From a bacterium (GTDB lineage Bacteria > Armatimonadota > UBA5829): a stretch of DNA of 64,000 nucleotides. The position numbers and the translations under genes were made by a program. The stretch spans positions 1-64,000 of the forward strand of contig JAJFUS010000043.1 in the NCBI GenBank assembly GCA_021372295.1, read 5' to 3'. Under the pieces are notes generated by a model. The model did not search any database. It was not told where the DNA came from and saw only the letters and a program-made list of their open reading frames with translations. Below, piece after piece: positions 1-8,775 of this stretch (the first letter of the stretch is position 1; the number at the start of each line of letters is the position of its first letter).

Positions 1-81
1 TATCTGAGACTTGCCAACATTACCAGACTCAAACAGCTCCACGGATTCTTTCTTGAACTCTTCGCAATACTCTTTCTTCAT
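1..81 (-). CDS. IS3-family transposase OrfA, N-terminal 27 codons (cut by window edge)
   Basis: The reverse strand from 81 to the window edge encodes MKKEYCEEFKKESVELFESG followed by NVGKSQI, which has the shape of IS3-family OrfA N-termini (charged start, helix, then the helix-turn-helix). OrfA binds the element ends and is normally fused by frameshifting to the OrfB integrase. A GAGGTG ribosome binding site lies 5 bases upstream of the ATG. The rest is outside the window, so whether the element is intact cannot be judged. Confidence 0.7.
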   Translation of the reverse strand, partial: MKKEYCEEFKKESVELFESGNVGKSQI

Positions 82-141
82 CGGACACCTCACGTTAGTA
101 AGTTTACTTGATTACCTGTCCGAAAAAGAAAGGGCTGTCCA
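1..141 (-). mobile_element. End of an IS3-like insertion sequence
   Basis: Upstream of the OrfA start the reverse strand reads to a sequence starting TGGACAGCCCTTTC at 141, the form of an IS3-family terminal inverted repeat (TG start, about 60 bases before orfA). The other end and the target duplication are outside the window, so the exact boundary at 141 is an inference. Confidence 0.5.
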
Positions 142-359
142 CTCATTGTGTGCCTCCGTGTATTTGTATCGGTTACCCTATGATCGCCCCCGTTTCCAAG
201 GCACTCTAACCCGCCTGAGCCAGAAAAGTTCTAAAGTCCTCCAGCCCTGTGGAGCCACGAAATTCAGACATTGCGTCTATTATATCGGCTTCTATATCTG
301 ATAAAATTTGAGCTTTGGTTTATTGCCTTGGCAAGATCTAAACCTCTTATCAGGATGGG
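142..359. other. Intergenic stretch with a possible gene remnant
   Basis: There is no complete gene between the IS end and the beta-helix gene. On the minus strand, 319 to 206 is an open frame without a good start that translates to a protein-like tail (includes LSDIEADIIDAMSEFRGSTG and ends FRTFLAQAG stop). It could be the C-terminal remnant of an older gene. No family was recognised. Confidence 0.25.
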
Positions 360-3300
360 CTAATTGAGCGACTGAATATCGTTAATCGACTCCACCCGCA
401 ATAGCCGCACCAAGTAATTGCCAACTCTCTTGCACGAACTGATGCATTTGATTGCCAATCGTTGACCCGAACTGTAGTTTGTACCGTCAAAGGCAACCCT
501 TACTCCAACGTTGTCTTCTTCTCCTGTTTGCGTACTATCTTGCAGGTTGCTTCCATCATCAATGTAGAAGTACGTGCCTGCAGGGTCTATCTGAGTGACC
601 TTTCCGACAATCTTTACAAATAGACCGATATTGTTGAGTCCAATCCCACCCATTACGCCTTGCTGAAAGCCGAAACTATCTCCTCCGAGCACTTTATCGA
701 GCATAAATAGCGGAGTGACTGAGCCTGTTCCAATCGATGATATTGTGTCAGCAAGAATGTAGCGCTCACCGTCACTATTTGTGTGCATTGAACCAGTAAT
801 GTCGACCATTGTACCGCGAGACAGCCCGTGTGAAGATTTTTCAAGTCGTATGCCAACGGGGCAGTCTGGAGATTCAACGTAAGAGAAATCGCTGAAAGCA
901 GCACTAACCACAACGCCATTACACGAGACCACCGCACCATCAGCGGTAGCCTTAAGGTCAGAAACCGACAATAACATCGGCCAGTACTCATCGGCTCCAA
1001 TGTCGACATTACCACCAGAAATTCTGCCCTCTCCATCAATGTCGAAAAGACCAATTTCATCGGCAGTGTTCGATCCAGCGTTAATGCACGGGGATACAGG
1101 CGTCAGATGGTAATCTCCGTCTTCGCTATTTACGAACAGCGGATCTTCACACATATCGCCTATTCCTGGATCAATGTTGACATAGTTCTCTACGTTTCCG
1201 AAGAAATCGTTGTAACTCAGGACAGGAATTGCGTATGCGTTGCTGCTTAATCGTTTTACACCAGCCTCGGAAAACGAAATGATGTTGTTAGCAATTTTGC
1301 ATCCCGTGTCCGATTGTACATACCAGTAGATGCCGGCTTGACTGCAACCGCTTATCGTATTCCCAGTGATCGTTGCCAGTCCCGTACAATAGATTCCTCG
1401 TCTAGCACCACTGATGACATTACTCCTAACCTTGACCGCGTTGCCAGAAATCTGAATTCCGTAGTCTGTCGTCTTCACAATGTTCTTTTCGACTGCTGCA
1501 CGAACACTACAATTAATGCCACAGTGATCGGCAGTAATTATATTTGATTTCACCATACTCTGAAGGACTCCGACATTGTGGGAAAGCTGAATAGCTGTCG
1601 AGTACTTGCCGCTATCAATTATGTTATTTAGCACTTTGCCACTATATGCTTGGATTCCGTTACCACCTCGAATGGTAAAACCATCGACCGTACACATTGC
1701 TTTCGCTCTTACAACGTCGCCTGAAAAGCTTGTATATCCCATTGTAGTAACATTAGAATTATAGTCTCTATCTTCCCTATCGGCCTCAGAGCCGACGAAT
1801 CCACCATACAAGTGGCACCACCATGGCAGATTGACAGTCTCCTCATAAGTTCCGGCAGCAACCCATACTTCGGCCGGCCCATTTACTCTGACATCTTCAG
1901 CCGCAGATCCTATCGTTTTGTAGGCAGAACCCCAGCTAGTGCCGTCTCCACCATCGTTTGCAAGGCTGTTTATATGCAGCACCCTGTGCTGAATAATAGG
2001 CTGGCTGCCATCGCACTCGTCAGCTCCAATGTCGATATTGCTCCCCTGCATTCGCGATTGCCCATCAATATCAACGAGAATACTCGATTGTGACAGTGAG
2101 CCTGCATCTTTGCAAGGCGATTCTGGCAGAATGTGGAAATCGCCATATTCCATATCAACAAACATAGGGTCTTGAGAAAGATTGCCCGGATCAATAGTCA
2201 CTTCCGTAAACGCGCCAACTCCATTGCCATAAATGTTACAAGACGTGATCGACCAGGTTGCGTCATCACCAATGAGTCCAAGACAGTTATATGCTATTAT
2301 ATTATTTGTCAAAGTCATCGAAGCCCCGTCTTCTGCCACTATTGAGTAATCCAAGTTTGCAGCTATGGTATTACCCTCAACAGTACATCGATCACTGCAT
2401 CTGATGCCTTCCCCAACATTTCCGACGATTAGATTGTTGGTTAAGACGGAATCCCCGAAACAGGTTATGGCATATGAATTAATTGCAGTTACGGTGTTGT
2501 TAGTGGCGGTCACGTTCATTCCGGTTATGCCTACTGAGGCATTTATGATGGTTAAGCCTGTGACTAACCCGTCACCAATTACTTCGATCGCTTTTGATTC
2601 CGAGACGCCGCCGCCATCTATTACAGTTCTGTTGCATAAAGGCAACGCCTGAGAGGACTCCGTTTCACTCCCAGCAAAACCTCCATATACTTTGCAGCCT
2701 GGAGGCAGTGTAATGCACTCTTGATAAACACCATCGGCAATCCAGATGTCGACAGCACCAAATATCTGAGCCACAGCTATGGCGTCTGATACGGAAGTAA
2801 ACGCGCCTTCCCAACTGCTTCCGTCGCCTCCTGATTGCGCCGAGGCGTCTACAAAAACAACTTTACGGTCGCAGGGCCATTGGGTTCCATCTGATTCATC
2901 GGCACCAATGTCGACCGCAGAACCGACTATCCTTTGTTGACCGTCTATGTCCAGTTCAGGCAAATGAGGCGCAGCACTGTTTCCACGGTCCTTGCAAGGG
3001 GATAGGGACTGAATGTGCAATTCGCTGTAGTAGCCACACTCAAATATCGGGTCTTCAGAGATATCCGTTGGTGCCTGAGAACAATTACTGTAGTCTGTCA
3101 CGTTGCCGTACACGCAGTTGCTTTGAGGCTCGGCTGTCCCGTTATAATAGTCTCTAATACCCACAGAATTGAATGCAACGATGTTGTTCCATATGATGTT
3201 GTCGGAAGTCTTGCATATCAGGCCCGTTCCGGTTCTCACCATGTTATTATTGATAATATAAGAGCTGTCCGACGCGACTATACCTCCACCATTACGAGAG

Positions 3301-4307
3301 ATCAGATTGTTTACAACTACAGCTGCCTCACAGATGAGCCCTTCTCTTTGGTTTTTACTTATGCGATTCGCACGTAGCTCGCCGCCGAGAGCAGAAACAC
3401 CAACTCCGCTGTTTGCCTCAACAAAGTTCTCTGCAACCAAGCCCGCGTCGAAGTAAATTCCGCCTGCTGTCATATGCTCTGGGCGACGGTGACCTACGTT
3501 TGACCGAACTTGATTGCCTGTGATTGTTGTTGCACCGCCTGTGCAATATATGCCTCCGCCTTCTCCGCCATACGGGAAGTAATCGTACTGATCTACCCAT
3601 ATGCAAATGTACCCGGCGTCATTATTCTCAATCAAGTTGCCTTCTATGTAAGAAGTTGAATTTTGTGTATATATGCCACCGCCGGCGCCTCCACCATATT
3701 CATACTCACTGATAGCCCACGGCTTTGCGTTATTGCTACTAATTCGGTTATTGATAATCTTAGGAGATCCTTCTGAGCAGTAGATGCCTCCCCCGTAGCC
3801 GTCGGAGTTGTTTATCCCGCCATCCGCTGTATTCTGTTTGATTAAGTTATTCTTTATGACTGGACTGCCTCCTGAGCAGTATATTCCCCCTCCGTTAGAG
3901 GCCTTTCCGTTCTGGATCGTAAATCCATCGATAACAGTGTTTTCATTCGCGTTATCTTGGACATTTATAACGCTTCCAGCCTCATTTGCGTCTAGTATTG
4001 TTTCGTTCACCGCCGAGTCCCTGCTGACCCAGCCGGCACCTCCTACTGGGAAGCCACCATAAAGTTTCACGCCAGAAGTCAAGGTAAGGCACTGAACATA
4101 GGTGCCAGATGCTACCCAGACCTCGTCACCAGGTGTGGCTGTATTGATACCAGCTTGGACGGTTAGTTTAGCCTGCGCCCAACTGGAACCGTCGTTGCCG
4201 TCATCGCCAGTCTTTGCAACATAATAGATTTCACTATGTGCTGAAAGAGCACACAATATAAGGATTGTTACGAGCAATAACGTGAATGTTGAATGGTGCT
4301 TCCTCAT
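360..4307 (-). CDS. Large secreted right-handed beta-helix protein with three choice-of-anchor-Q-like units and a C-terminal OB-like domain
   Basis: Predicted secreted protein of about 1315 residues. A signal peptide (MRKHH, hydrophobic core, AHS-EIYY) is followed by three similar units. Each opens with a G-D-G-S-S-W motif and a strand pair ending YGGF, continues through parallel beta-helix repeats rich in N-N-x-I and ends with DIDG...DIGADE (near residues 468, 761 and 1104), typical of choice-of-anchor-Q surface proteins. The last 200 residues form an OB-like domain resembling the C-terminus of the protein at 41064-43979. The start at 4307 is preferred over ATG 4313 because the GGGGG ribosome site is 8 bases away rather than 2. 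Such folds often bind or cleave polysaccharide, but no catalytic residues were identified. Substrate and anchoring are unknown. Confidence 0.85.
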   Translation of the reverse strand: MRKHHSTFTLLLVTILILCALSAHSEIYYVAKTGDDGNDGSSWAQAKLTVQAGINTATPGDEVWVASGTYVQCLTLTSGVKLYGGFPVGGAGWVSRDSAVNETILDANEAGSVINVQDNANENTVIDGFTIQNGKASNGGGIYCSGGSPVIKNNLIKQNTADGGINNSDGYGGGIYCSEGSPKIINNRISSNNAKPWAISEYEYGGGAGGGIYTQNSTSYIEGNLIENNDAGYICIWVDQYDYFPYGGEGGGIYCTGGATTITGNQVRSNVGHRRPEHMTAGGIYFDAGLVAENFVEANSGVGVSALGGELRANRISKNQREGLICEAAVVVNNLISRNGGGIVASDSSYIINNNMVRTGTGLICKTSDNIIWNNIVAFNSVGIRDYYNGTAEPQSNCVYGNVTDYSNCSQAPTDISEDPIFECGYYSELHIQSLSPCKDRGNSAAPHLPELDIDGQQRIVGSAVDIGADESDGTQWPCDRKVVFVDASAQSGGDGSSWEGAFTSVSDAIAVAQIFGAVDIWIADGVYQECITLPPGCKVYGGFAGSETESSQALPLCNRTVIDGGGVSESKAIEVIGDGLVTGLTIINASVGITGMNVTATNNTVTAINSYAITCFGDSVLTNNLIVGNVGEGIRCSDRCTVEGNTIAANLDYSIVAEDGASMTLTNNIIAYNCLGLIGDDATWSITSCNIYGNGVGAFTEVTIDPGNLSQDPMFVDMEYGDFHILPESPCKDAGSLSQSSILVDIDGQSRMQGSNIDIGADECDGSQPIIQHRVLHINSLANDGGDGTSWGSAYKTIGSAAEDVRVNGPAEVWVAAGTYEETVNLPWWCHLYGGFVGSEADREDRDYNSNVTTMGYTSFSGDVVRAKAMCTVDGFTIRGGNGIQAYSGKVLNNIIDSGKYSTAIQLSHNVGVLQSMVKSNIITADHCGINCSVRAAVEKNIVKTTDYGIQISGNAVKVRSNVISGARRGIYCTGLATITGNTISGCSQAGIYWYVQSDTGCKIANNIISFSEAGVKRLSSNAYAIPVLSYNDFFGNVENYVNIDPGIGDMCEDPLFVNSEDGDYHLTPVSPCINAGSNTADEIGLFDIDGEGRISGGNVDIGADEYWPMLLSVSDLKATADGAVVSCNGVVVSAAFSDFSYVESPDCPVGIRLEKSSHGLSRGTMVDITGSMHTNSDGERYILADTISSIGTGSVTPLFMLDKVLGGDSFGFQQGVMGGIGLNNIGLFVKIVGKVTQIDPAGTYFYIDDGSNLQDSTQTGEEDNVGVRVAFDGTNYSSGQRLAIKCISSCKRVGNYLVRLLRVESINDIQSLN

Positions 4308-4313
4308 TAACAT

Positions 4314-4677
4314 GACCCCCGTTTATCTACACTGTGTGATTGCTTGCCATCACGTTTAATCTATCATCATTCTGTACATGTGTCAACTGATCGCGTAATA
4401 AAAAAAGACGATTAATAATGTATATTGAGCCAATTGTCGAAACATGACGGTCTATCTGATTTTGCCAGATTGGAAGCCGAGTGGAAGATGCACACTGTCC
4501 GATTGTTCACTGCGTTGTCGAACTCAAGAATCCGATTGGTTTGCCAATTGATCCAAATCCTATGACTCACCGTGTTTTTTGCATGGCCGAAGCCAACATA
4601 ATTGGTAGCAAAGTGGTTGGAGCGGGTACGGCAGATAGCTGCCACGGACAAGGAAACAAGGTTCACGATATTTGTGA
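4314..4677. other. Intergenic region with one doubtful small ORF
   Basis: This gap separates the divergent beta-helix and arsR genes. A 66-codon plus-strand frame (GTG 4481 to 4681, containing PIDPNPMTHRVFCMAEANI) looks protein-like but has no convincing ribosome binding site and no recognised family. It may be a remnant or chance. No RNA gene or repeat was seen. Confidence 0.3.
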
Positions 4678-4725
4678 TTGACAGGACAATTTGCTGGTGA
4701 TAATATATATGCGTATACGCATATA
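4678..4725 (+). promoter_or_regulatory. arsR promoter and ArsR-type operator
   Basis: A consensus -35 TTGACA (4678-4683) is followed 17 bases later by a weak -10 TAATAT (4701-4706). Positions 4706-4725 are a perfect 20-base palindrome centred on GCGTATACGC. It ends 14 bases before the arsR ATG. AT-rich palindromes of this kind next to arsR are where ArsR/SmtB repressors bind, so autorepression relieved by arsenite is the natural inference. Confidence 0.7.
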
Positions 4726-4739
4726 ATGATGGTGAGGCT

Positions 4740-5060
4740 ATGGACGAAATATTTAAGGCGCTAGGTGATCCGACAAGACTGCGGATAGTTCAATTGCTCG
4801 CTCAGCAAGGTGAAGTGTGTGTTTGCCGAATAGTGGATGAGCTTAAGATGAATCAACCTGCCATATCACAACATATGGCGAAGCTAAAGCAAACCGGGCT
4901 GGTGTGTCATCGCAAACAGGGCCAGTGGATATTCTACTCGCTCAATATCGATAATCTGAAAAAAGGACCCCTTGCGTTGTTGTCTGAGATTATCTCGGTG
5001 GCGGAAAACACGCAGCAAGCCATTGGCAGTGCTTTCTGCTGTGGAGGAAAACAAGGTTAA
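4740..5060 (+). CDS. arsR: ArsR-family metalloregulatory repressor
   Basis: A 106-residue winged helix-turn-helix repressor. The N-terminus MDEIFKALGDPTRLRIVQLL is the ArsR signature. A C-V-C pair in GEVCVCRIVDEL sits in the alpha-3 metal site where As(III)/Sb(III) sensors carry ELCVCDL. The recognition helix is MNQPAISQHMAKLKQTGLV. A CCGG pair near the C-terminus may add a third thiol. It is the first gene of the arsenic cluster, just downstream of the 20-base palindrome, and is expected to repress arsC-acr3-arsM until arsenite binds. The ribosome site GGTGAGG lies close to the ATG. The family call is secure; arsenite rather than another metal is inferred from the neighbours. Confidence 0.92.
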   Translation: MDEIFKALGDPTRLRIVQLLAQQGEVCVCRIVDELKMNQPAISQHMAKLKQTGLVCHRKQGQWIFYSLNIDNLKKGPLALLSEIISVAENTQQAIGSAFCCGGKQG

Positions 5061-5062
5061 GG

Positions 5063-5334
5063 TTGAAGAAGGTCTTATTCGTCACACACACAATTTTGGC
5101 CGAAGTCAGATGATCGAAGCGTTCGCAAAGAAGATTTGTGCTGCCAAGATCATAACCGAGTTGGCCGGAACCGCGCACGGTGGAGATGCTTGACCGGCAG
5201 TGTTTGTGGAATCTGAGGACCGGGGACTTGAAGACCCCAAGGGTCAGCACATTGAGAAAGTCCGCGAAGCTTGCGACCAGATCAAAACAAAAGTAGAAAA
5301 ACTGATCGCAGAGATGACAAAGGGTGAGGGTTAG
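5063..5334 (+). pseudogene. arsC: Decayed thioredoxin-type arsenate reductase
   Basis: A TTG start at 5063 gives KKVLFV, the classic ArsC N-terminus. At the catalytic P-loop cysteine the frame slips: a two-base stretch at 5084-5085 replaces the Cys codon, then THN-F-GRSQMIEAFAKK continues in another frame. After ITELAGTA the central third of the protein is missing. The sequence resumes at GGDA, an in-frame TGA (5191-5193) where the family has the Cys of GDACP, then ESEDRGLEDPKGQHIEKVRE to a normal C-terminus and TAG at 5334. Both catalytic cysteines are lost, about 45 residues are deleted and two reading-frame lesions are present, so no active reductase is expected. It sits between arsR and acr3, the usual arsC position. 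Confidence 0.85.
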
Positions 5335-5335
5335 T

Positions 5336-6382
5336 ATGAGCGAAGGAATCACTAAAAAGCTTTCATTTCTGGACAGATATCTCACGCTGTGGATATTTCT
5401 GGCGATGGCTATCGGCGTGGGAGCGGGCTATTTTGTGCCTGGCACTGCTGATTTTTGGAATCATTTTTCAGTCGGAACGACCAATATCCCCATAGCGATA
5501 GGCCTCATTCTGATGATGTATCCGCCGCTGGCCAAAGTGAAATATGAGGAGCTTGGCGAGGTGTTTCGGAACTGGCGAGTGCTTACACTCTCGCTTGTGC
5601 AAAACTGGATCATCGGCCCGATCCTCATGTTCTTCTTGGCAATAACATTCCTGCGCAATTACCCGGAGTTCATGGTTGGCCTCATCATGATTGGCCTCGC
5701 GCGGTGCATTGCGATGGTAATCGTATGGAACGAGCTTGCCCATGGCGACACAGAGTACGCCGCTGGTCTTGTGGCGTTCAACTCGATTTTTCAAGTGCTG
5801 TTTTTCTCGGTTTACGCGTATGTGTTTATCACTGTGCTGCCGCCGCTCTTTGGTTTGAAGGGAAATTCTGTTCACATCACCATAGGCGAGATAGCCAAAA
5901 GCGTGTTCATCTATCTGGGAATTCCATTCATTGCTGGAATGCTGAGCAGGGTGATCGGACTAAAGACTAAAGGCCGTGAGTGGTATGAAAAACGCTTTAT
6001 CCCTAAGATCAGTCCTATCACGCTGATCGCACTGCTTTTTACCATCCTGGTCATGTTCTCGCTCAAGGGCGAGTATATTGTCAAGCTGCCGATGGATGTG
6101 ATCAGAATAGCGATCCCGCTGCTCATCTATTTTGCGGTAATGTTCCTGGTTAGCTTCTATTTGGGCAAGAAGATCGGGGCGGATTATCCCAAGACGGCGA
6201 CATTGTCATTCACTGCGGCGAGCAATAACTTCGAACTGGCGATTGCCGTCGCGGTGGCGGTCTTCGGAATCAACTCAGGACAGGCGTTCGCCGCTGTTAT
6301 CGGGCCATTGGTAGAAGTGCCGGTGCTTATCAGCCTGGTATATGTTGCCTTGTTCTTCCAGAGAAAATACTTCAAACAGTAA
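5336..6382 (+). CDS. acr3: Arsenite efflux transporter, ACR3 family
   Basis: A 348-residue membrane protein with about ten hydrophobic segments. It exports arsenite using the proton motive force. Diagnostic sequence includes [20 protein letters not shown] at the N-terminus and [19 protein letters not shown] near residue 125, which holds the conserved membrane cysteine of Acr3 transporters. [19 protein letters not shown] near the C-terminus is another family hallmark. The start at 5336 (MSEGITKKL) is preferred over an upstream in-frame GTG because GGGTGAGGG is correctly spaced. It begins two bases after the arsC remnant stop, so it is probably cotranscribed from the arsR promoter. Confidence 0.93.
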   Translation: MSEGITKKLSFLDRYLTLWIFLAMAIGVGAGYFVPGTADFWNHFSVGTTNIPIAIGLILMMYPPLAKVKYEELGEVFRNWRVLTLSLVQNWIIGPILMFFLAITFLRNYPEFMVGLIMIGLARCIAMVIVWNELAHGDTEYAAGLVAFNSIFQVLFFSVYAYVFITVLPPLFGLKGNSVHITIGEIAKSVFIYLGIPFIAGMLSRVIGLKTKGREWYEKRFIPKISPITLIALLFTILVMFSLKGEYIVKLPMDVIRIAIPLLIYFAVMFLVSFYLGKKIGADYPKTATLSFTAASNNFELAIAVAVAVFGINSGQAFAAVIGPLVEVPVLISLVYVALFFQRKYFKQ

Positions 6383-6426
6383 TTGTGTGCGCAAAGCACA
6401 CAACCAGAATGAAGGAGGTCAAGACG

Positions 6427-7299
6427 ATGTTTAGCAAGGTGTTGCTGGCAACCGATTTGTCCATGGCTTCTGACAAAGTGGTAGAGTATGTGAAAACACT
6501 TCGTGCGCTGGGCTGCCGGGAGGTAGTCCTAACCTATGTGATATACGTCAAGCATTTGGTAGGACTCAGTGAGGCGCTTAGGGATGAGGCATCACCCAGG
6601 CTTGACGCTCAGAAAGCTGCTCTTGAGGGCGATGGGTTCAAGGTTTCTGTGGAAACTCCATCTGGGGTTCCCGGTGTCGAGATCACTAGTCTGGCGCTCG
6701 ATATAAACTGCGATGCCATCGTTATCGGCTCTCATGGGCACAGTCTCGCGCGCGAAATTGCGTTGGGCGGTGTCGCTACGGATGTCGTGCATCGGGCGGA
6801 GATTCCTGTTCTGGTGGTTAGGCTTGAGATACTTGCAGAAGACGAATCAGCATGTTGCCGGGTTATGTCGACCGATGTGCGTTCTAACGTGCTATATGCG
6901 ACTGATTTCTCGGATAATGCCGAACGGGCTTTCCATTACGTTGAGGCGTTTGCAAGGAATGGATGCAAGAAGATGACTCTGGTGCACGTTCAGGATGTAT
7001 CTCGCATTCATCCTCATCTGGAGCATAGATTGTCGGAGTTCAATGAGATCGACCGGTCACGACTGGAGCGTATGGCTTTGCGACTGCGTGACCTCGGTGT
7101 TACCGAAGTCAGCATTGAGATTCCATATGGCGCTCCAGCTAAGGAGATTGTCGATTTAGTGCGGCGTGGTTGTTTTTCGATTGTTGTGATGGGCGCTCAT
7201 GGGCTGGGGTTTATTTCCGACATCTTCATGGGCAGCGTATCGCATAATGTGGCACGCCTTTCGCAATCACCGGTTCTATTGATTCCACCAGTTCGTTGA
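6427..7299 (+). CDS. Tandem-domain universal stress protein (UspA)
   Basis: A 290-residue cytoplasmic protein made of two UspA domains (about 1-145 and 155-290). Domain 1 starts FSKVLLATDLSMASDK and ends IGSHGHSLAREIALGGVATD. Domain 2 starts SNVLYATDFSDNAERAF and has MGAHGLGFISDIFMGSVSHN, which fits the G-x2-G-x9-G-S ATP-binding motif; domain 1 has G-G-V at the end of the motif. ATG 6427 follows a strong AAGGAGG; an upstream in-frame GTG at 6385 is less likely. It lies between acr3 and the other arsenic genes in the same direction. A direct role in arsenic resistance is only inferred. Confidence 0.9.
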   Translation: MFSKVLLATDLSMASDKVVEYVKTLRALGCREVVLTYVIYVKHLVGLSEALRDEASPRLDAQKAALEGDGFKVSVETPSGVPGVEITSLALDINCDAIVIGSHGHSLAREIALGGVATDVVHRAEIPVLVVRLEILAEDESACCRVMSTDVRSNVLYATDFSDNAERAFHYVEAFARNGCKKMTLVHVQDVSRIHPHLEHRLSEFNEIDRSRLERMALRLRDLGVTEVSIEIPYGAPAKEIVDLVRRGCFSIVVMGAHGLGFISDIFMGSVSHNVARLSQSPVLLIPPVR

Positions 7300-7337
7300 T
7301 CGTGACAGACATATAAGCATACAATGGAGAACATTCT

Positions 7338-7604
7338 ATGTTAGCCCCAAAAACACGAGATTTGATCGCAATAGCGGCCTCGGTAGTGGCTAAATGCCAG
7401 CTGTGCCTTGACTACCATGTTGAGGAAGCTCGGAAGGCGGGTGCATCTGATTCAGACATGAAGAATGCCATCAGTATCGCACGAGTGATACTAAAGACTG
7501 GCAATGATAAAATGGACGCATATTCGGACGAGAAACTCGGAGCAATGGCAGAGCAGGATCGTCTTTCGGGCTTCTGTTGCAAAGAAGAAAGATGTTGTGG
7601 TTAA
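7338..7604 (+). CDS. Small carboxymuconolactone decarboxylase/AhpD-like protein
   Basis: An 88-residue all-helical protein of the CMD/AhpD superfamily. The family motif C-x2-C-x3-H is present as CQLCLDYHVEEARKAGAS, the redox pair and histidine of AhpD-like thiol enzymes. The tail GFCCKEERCCG adds four cysteines, unusual for the family and suggestive of metal or arsenic binding. It lies between a universal stress gene and arsM with a good ribosome site. Small CMD proteins occur often in arsenic operons; their reaction is not established, and here it is likely thiol redox chemistry. Confidence 0.8.
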   Translation: MLAPKTRDLIAIAASVVAKCQLCLDYHVEEARKAGASDSDMKNAISIARVILKTGNDKMDAYSDEKLGAMAEQDRLSGFCCKEERCCG

Positions 7605-7642
7605 TATTCAGAGTAGAATTCGGTAAAAGGTGAGGTGTATAA

Positions 7643-8518
7643 ATGGCTGAGAACAAATGCGGATGTTGCTGCGGAGGCAATTCAACCTCTAATTGCAATG
7701 ACATCAAGGAATTCGTCAAAGAGAAGTACGGTCAGGTCGCGATAAATGCCGCGCAGAGCAAGGAGACAAGCTGCTGCGGAAGCGGCACGAGCAAAGATGC
7801 GATAACTCGTGACCTCTACTCGGAAGCAGAGACTCAGGGAATACCAGTTGAGGCACTTCTTGCATCAATGGGTTGCGCAAATCCGATTGCTCTGGCAAAC
7901 TTGAACCCGGGTGAGGTCGTGCTGGATTTGGGAAGCGGCGGTGGAATAGACGTGCTGCTATCGGCGAAGCGCGTCGGTCCGACCGGCAAAGCCTATGGCC
8001 TTGACATGACTGACGAAATGTTGGAGTTGGCTCGTAAAAACCAGAAAGAAGCGGGCATAGAGAATGTCGAATTCCTAAAAGGCGAGATCGAGAGCATACC
8101 GCTACCGGACAAATCGGTGGATGTCATCATCAGCAATTGCGTGATCAACCTGTCGACCAATAAGGATCGAGTGCTTCGTGAAGCGCATCGAGTGCTCAAG
8201 GCTGGCGGCCGGTTTGCTGTGGCTGATATCGTGCTCACAAAGCAGCTTCCGGAAGATATTCAGAAGCACATCGGGCTATGGACTGGATGCGTTGCGGGCG
8301 CGCTTGAGATCAACGAGTATAAGACCAAACTTACTCAGGCAGGCTTTACTGATGCTAGTGTTGAAGTAGTGAAGACTTATTCTGAGGACGACATTGATGG
8401 ATTAGTTCCTGAAGAAGTTGTGTCCCAGTTTGGCAAAGAGAGGGTTTCCGAACTGATGGGGACGTTTGTCAGCGCATTCGTGAGGGCCACAAAGCCGAGA
8501 TGCTGCTGTTGCGGATAG
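7643..8518 (+). CDS. arsM: Arsenite S-adenosylmethionine methyltransferase
   Basis: A 291-residue enzyme that methylates As(III) to less toxic or volatile methylarsenicals. The SAM-binding motif is [20 protein letters not shown] (about residues 90-110), followed by the acidic [10 protein letters not shown]. The arsenite-binding cysteines of the family are visible: the N-terminal CCG region, SNCVINLS and WTGCVAGAL. The N-terminus (CGCCCGG) and C-terminus (RCCCCG) carry extra cysteine runs. It is the last intact gene of the arsenic cluster. With arsC broken here, it would act on arsenite entering directly or reduced elsewhere. Confidence 0.93.
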   Translation: MAENKCGCCCGGNSTSNCNDIKEFVKEKYGQVAINAAQSKETSCCGSGTSKDAITRDLYSEAETQGIPVEALLASMGCANPIALANLNPGEVVLDLGSGGGIDVLLSAKRVGPTGKAYGLDMTDEMLELARKNQKEAGIENVEFLKGEIESIPLPDKSVDVIISNCVINLSTNKDRVLREAHRVLKAGGRFAVADIVLTKQLPEDIQKHIGLWTGCVAGALEINEYKTKLTQAGFTDASVEVVKTYSEDDIDGLVPEEVVSQFGKERVSELMGTFVSAFVRATKPRCCCCG

Positions 8519-8520
8519 AG

Positions 8521-8658
8521 ACTGTCGAGAGTGTAGCTGGGATGCTTAAAGAACTTAATGATGAGGGTATTACAATAGTAATCGTCACTCACGATCCGAG
8601 AATGGCAGCTCACGCCGGTCGCGTGGAAAAGCTGGTTGCAGGAAAGATAGCTGCCTGA
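8521..8658 (+). pseudogene. C-terminal fragment of an ABC transporter ATPase
   Basis: Just after arsM an open frame reads VAGMLKELNDEGITIVIVTH then DPRMAAHAGRVEKLVAGKIAA stop. This is the H-loop region (IVTHD) and C-terminus of a LolD/MacB-type export ATPase. Walker A, the signature motif and Walker B are absent, and the frame can only be extended back to ATG 8500 inside arsM. It is a truncated relic, probably left by the rearrangement that joined the arsenic genes to the DUF1573 cluster. Confidence 0.7.
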
Positions 8659-8702
8659 GAATGTCAGAGAAATTACTCCGCAGGCAAAGCAGTCGGATTT
8701 GC

Positions 8703-8743
8703 ATGCGGCGTATCCATACGTCATACGTGTTGATGCGCCGCAT
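8703..8743. repeat. Strong inverted repeat between the arsenic and DUF1573 clusters
   Basis: ATGCGGCGTATC pairs with GATGCGCCGCAT (12 pairs, one wobble) around a 17-base loop that contains the direct repeat ATACGT-C-ATACGT. There is no T-run, so it is more likely an operator or RNA structure than a terminator. It lies 33 bases before the first DUF1573 gene. Confidence 0.5.
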
Positions 8744-8775
8744 ACTGTATAGCTGCATAAAGGAGAAGCCAATAA

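Noticed and set aside
5191-5193. TGA in arsC as a selenocysteine codon
   Set aside because: It stands exactly where a redox Cys belongs, which is tempting, but the first catalytic Cys is lost by a frame slip and the middle of the protein is deleted; the gene is decayed, so no Sec insertion is proposed.
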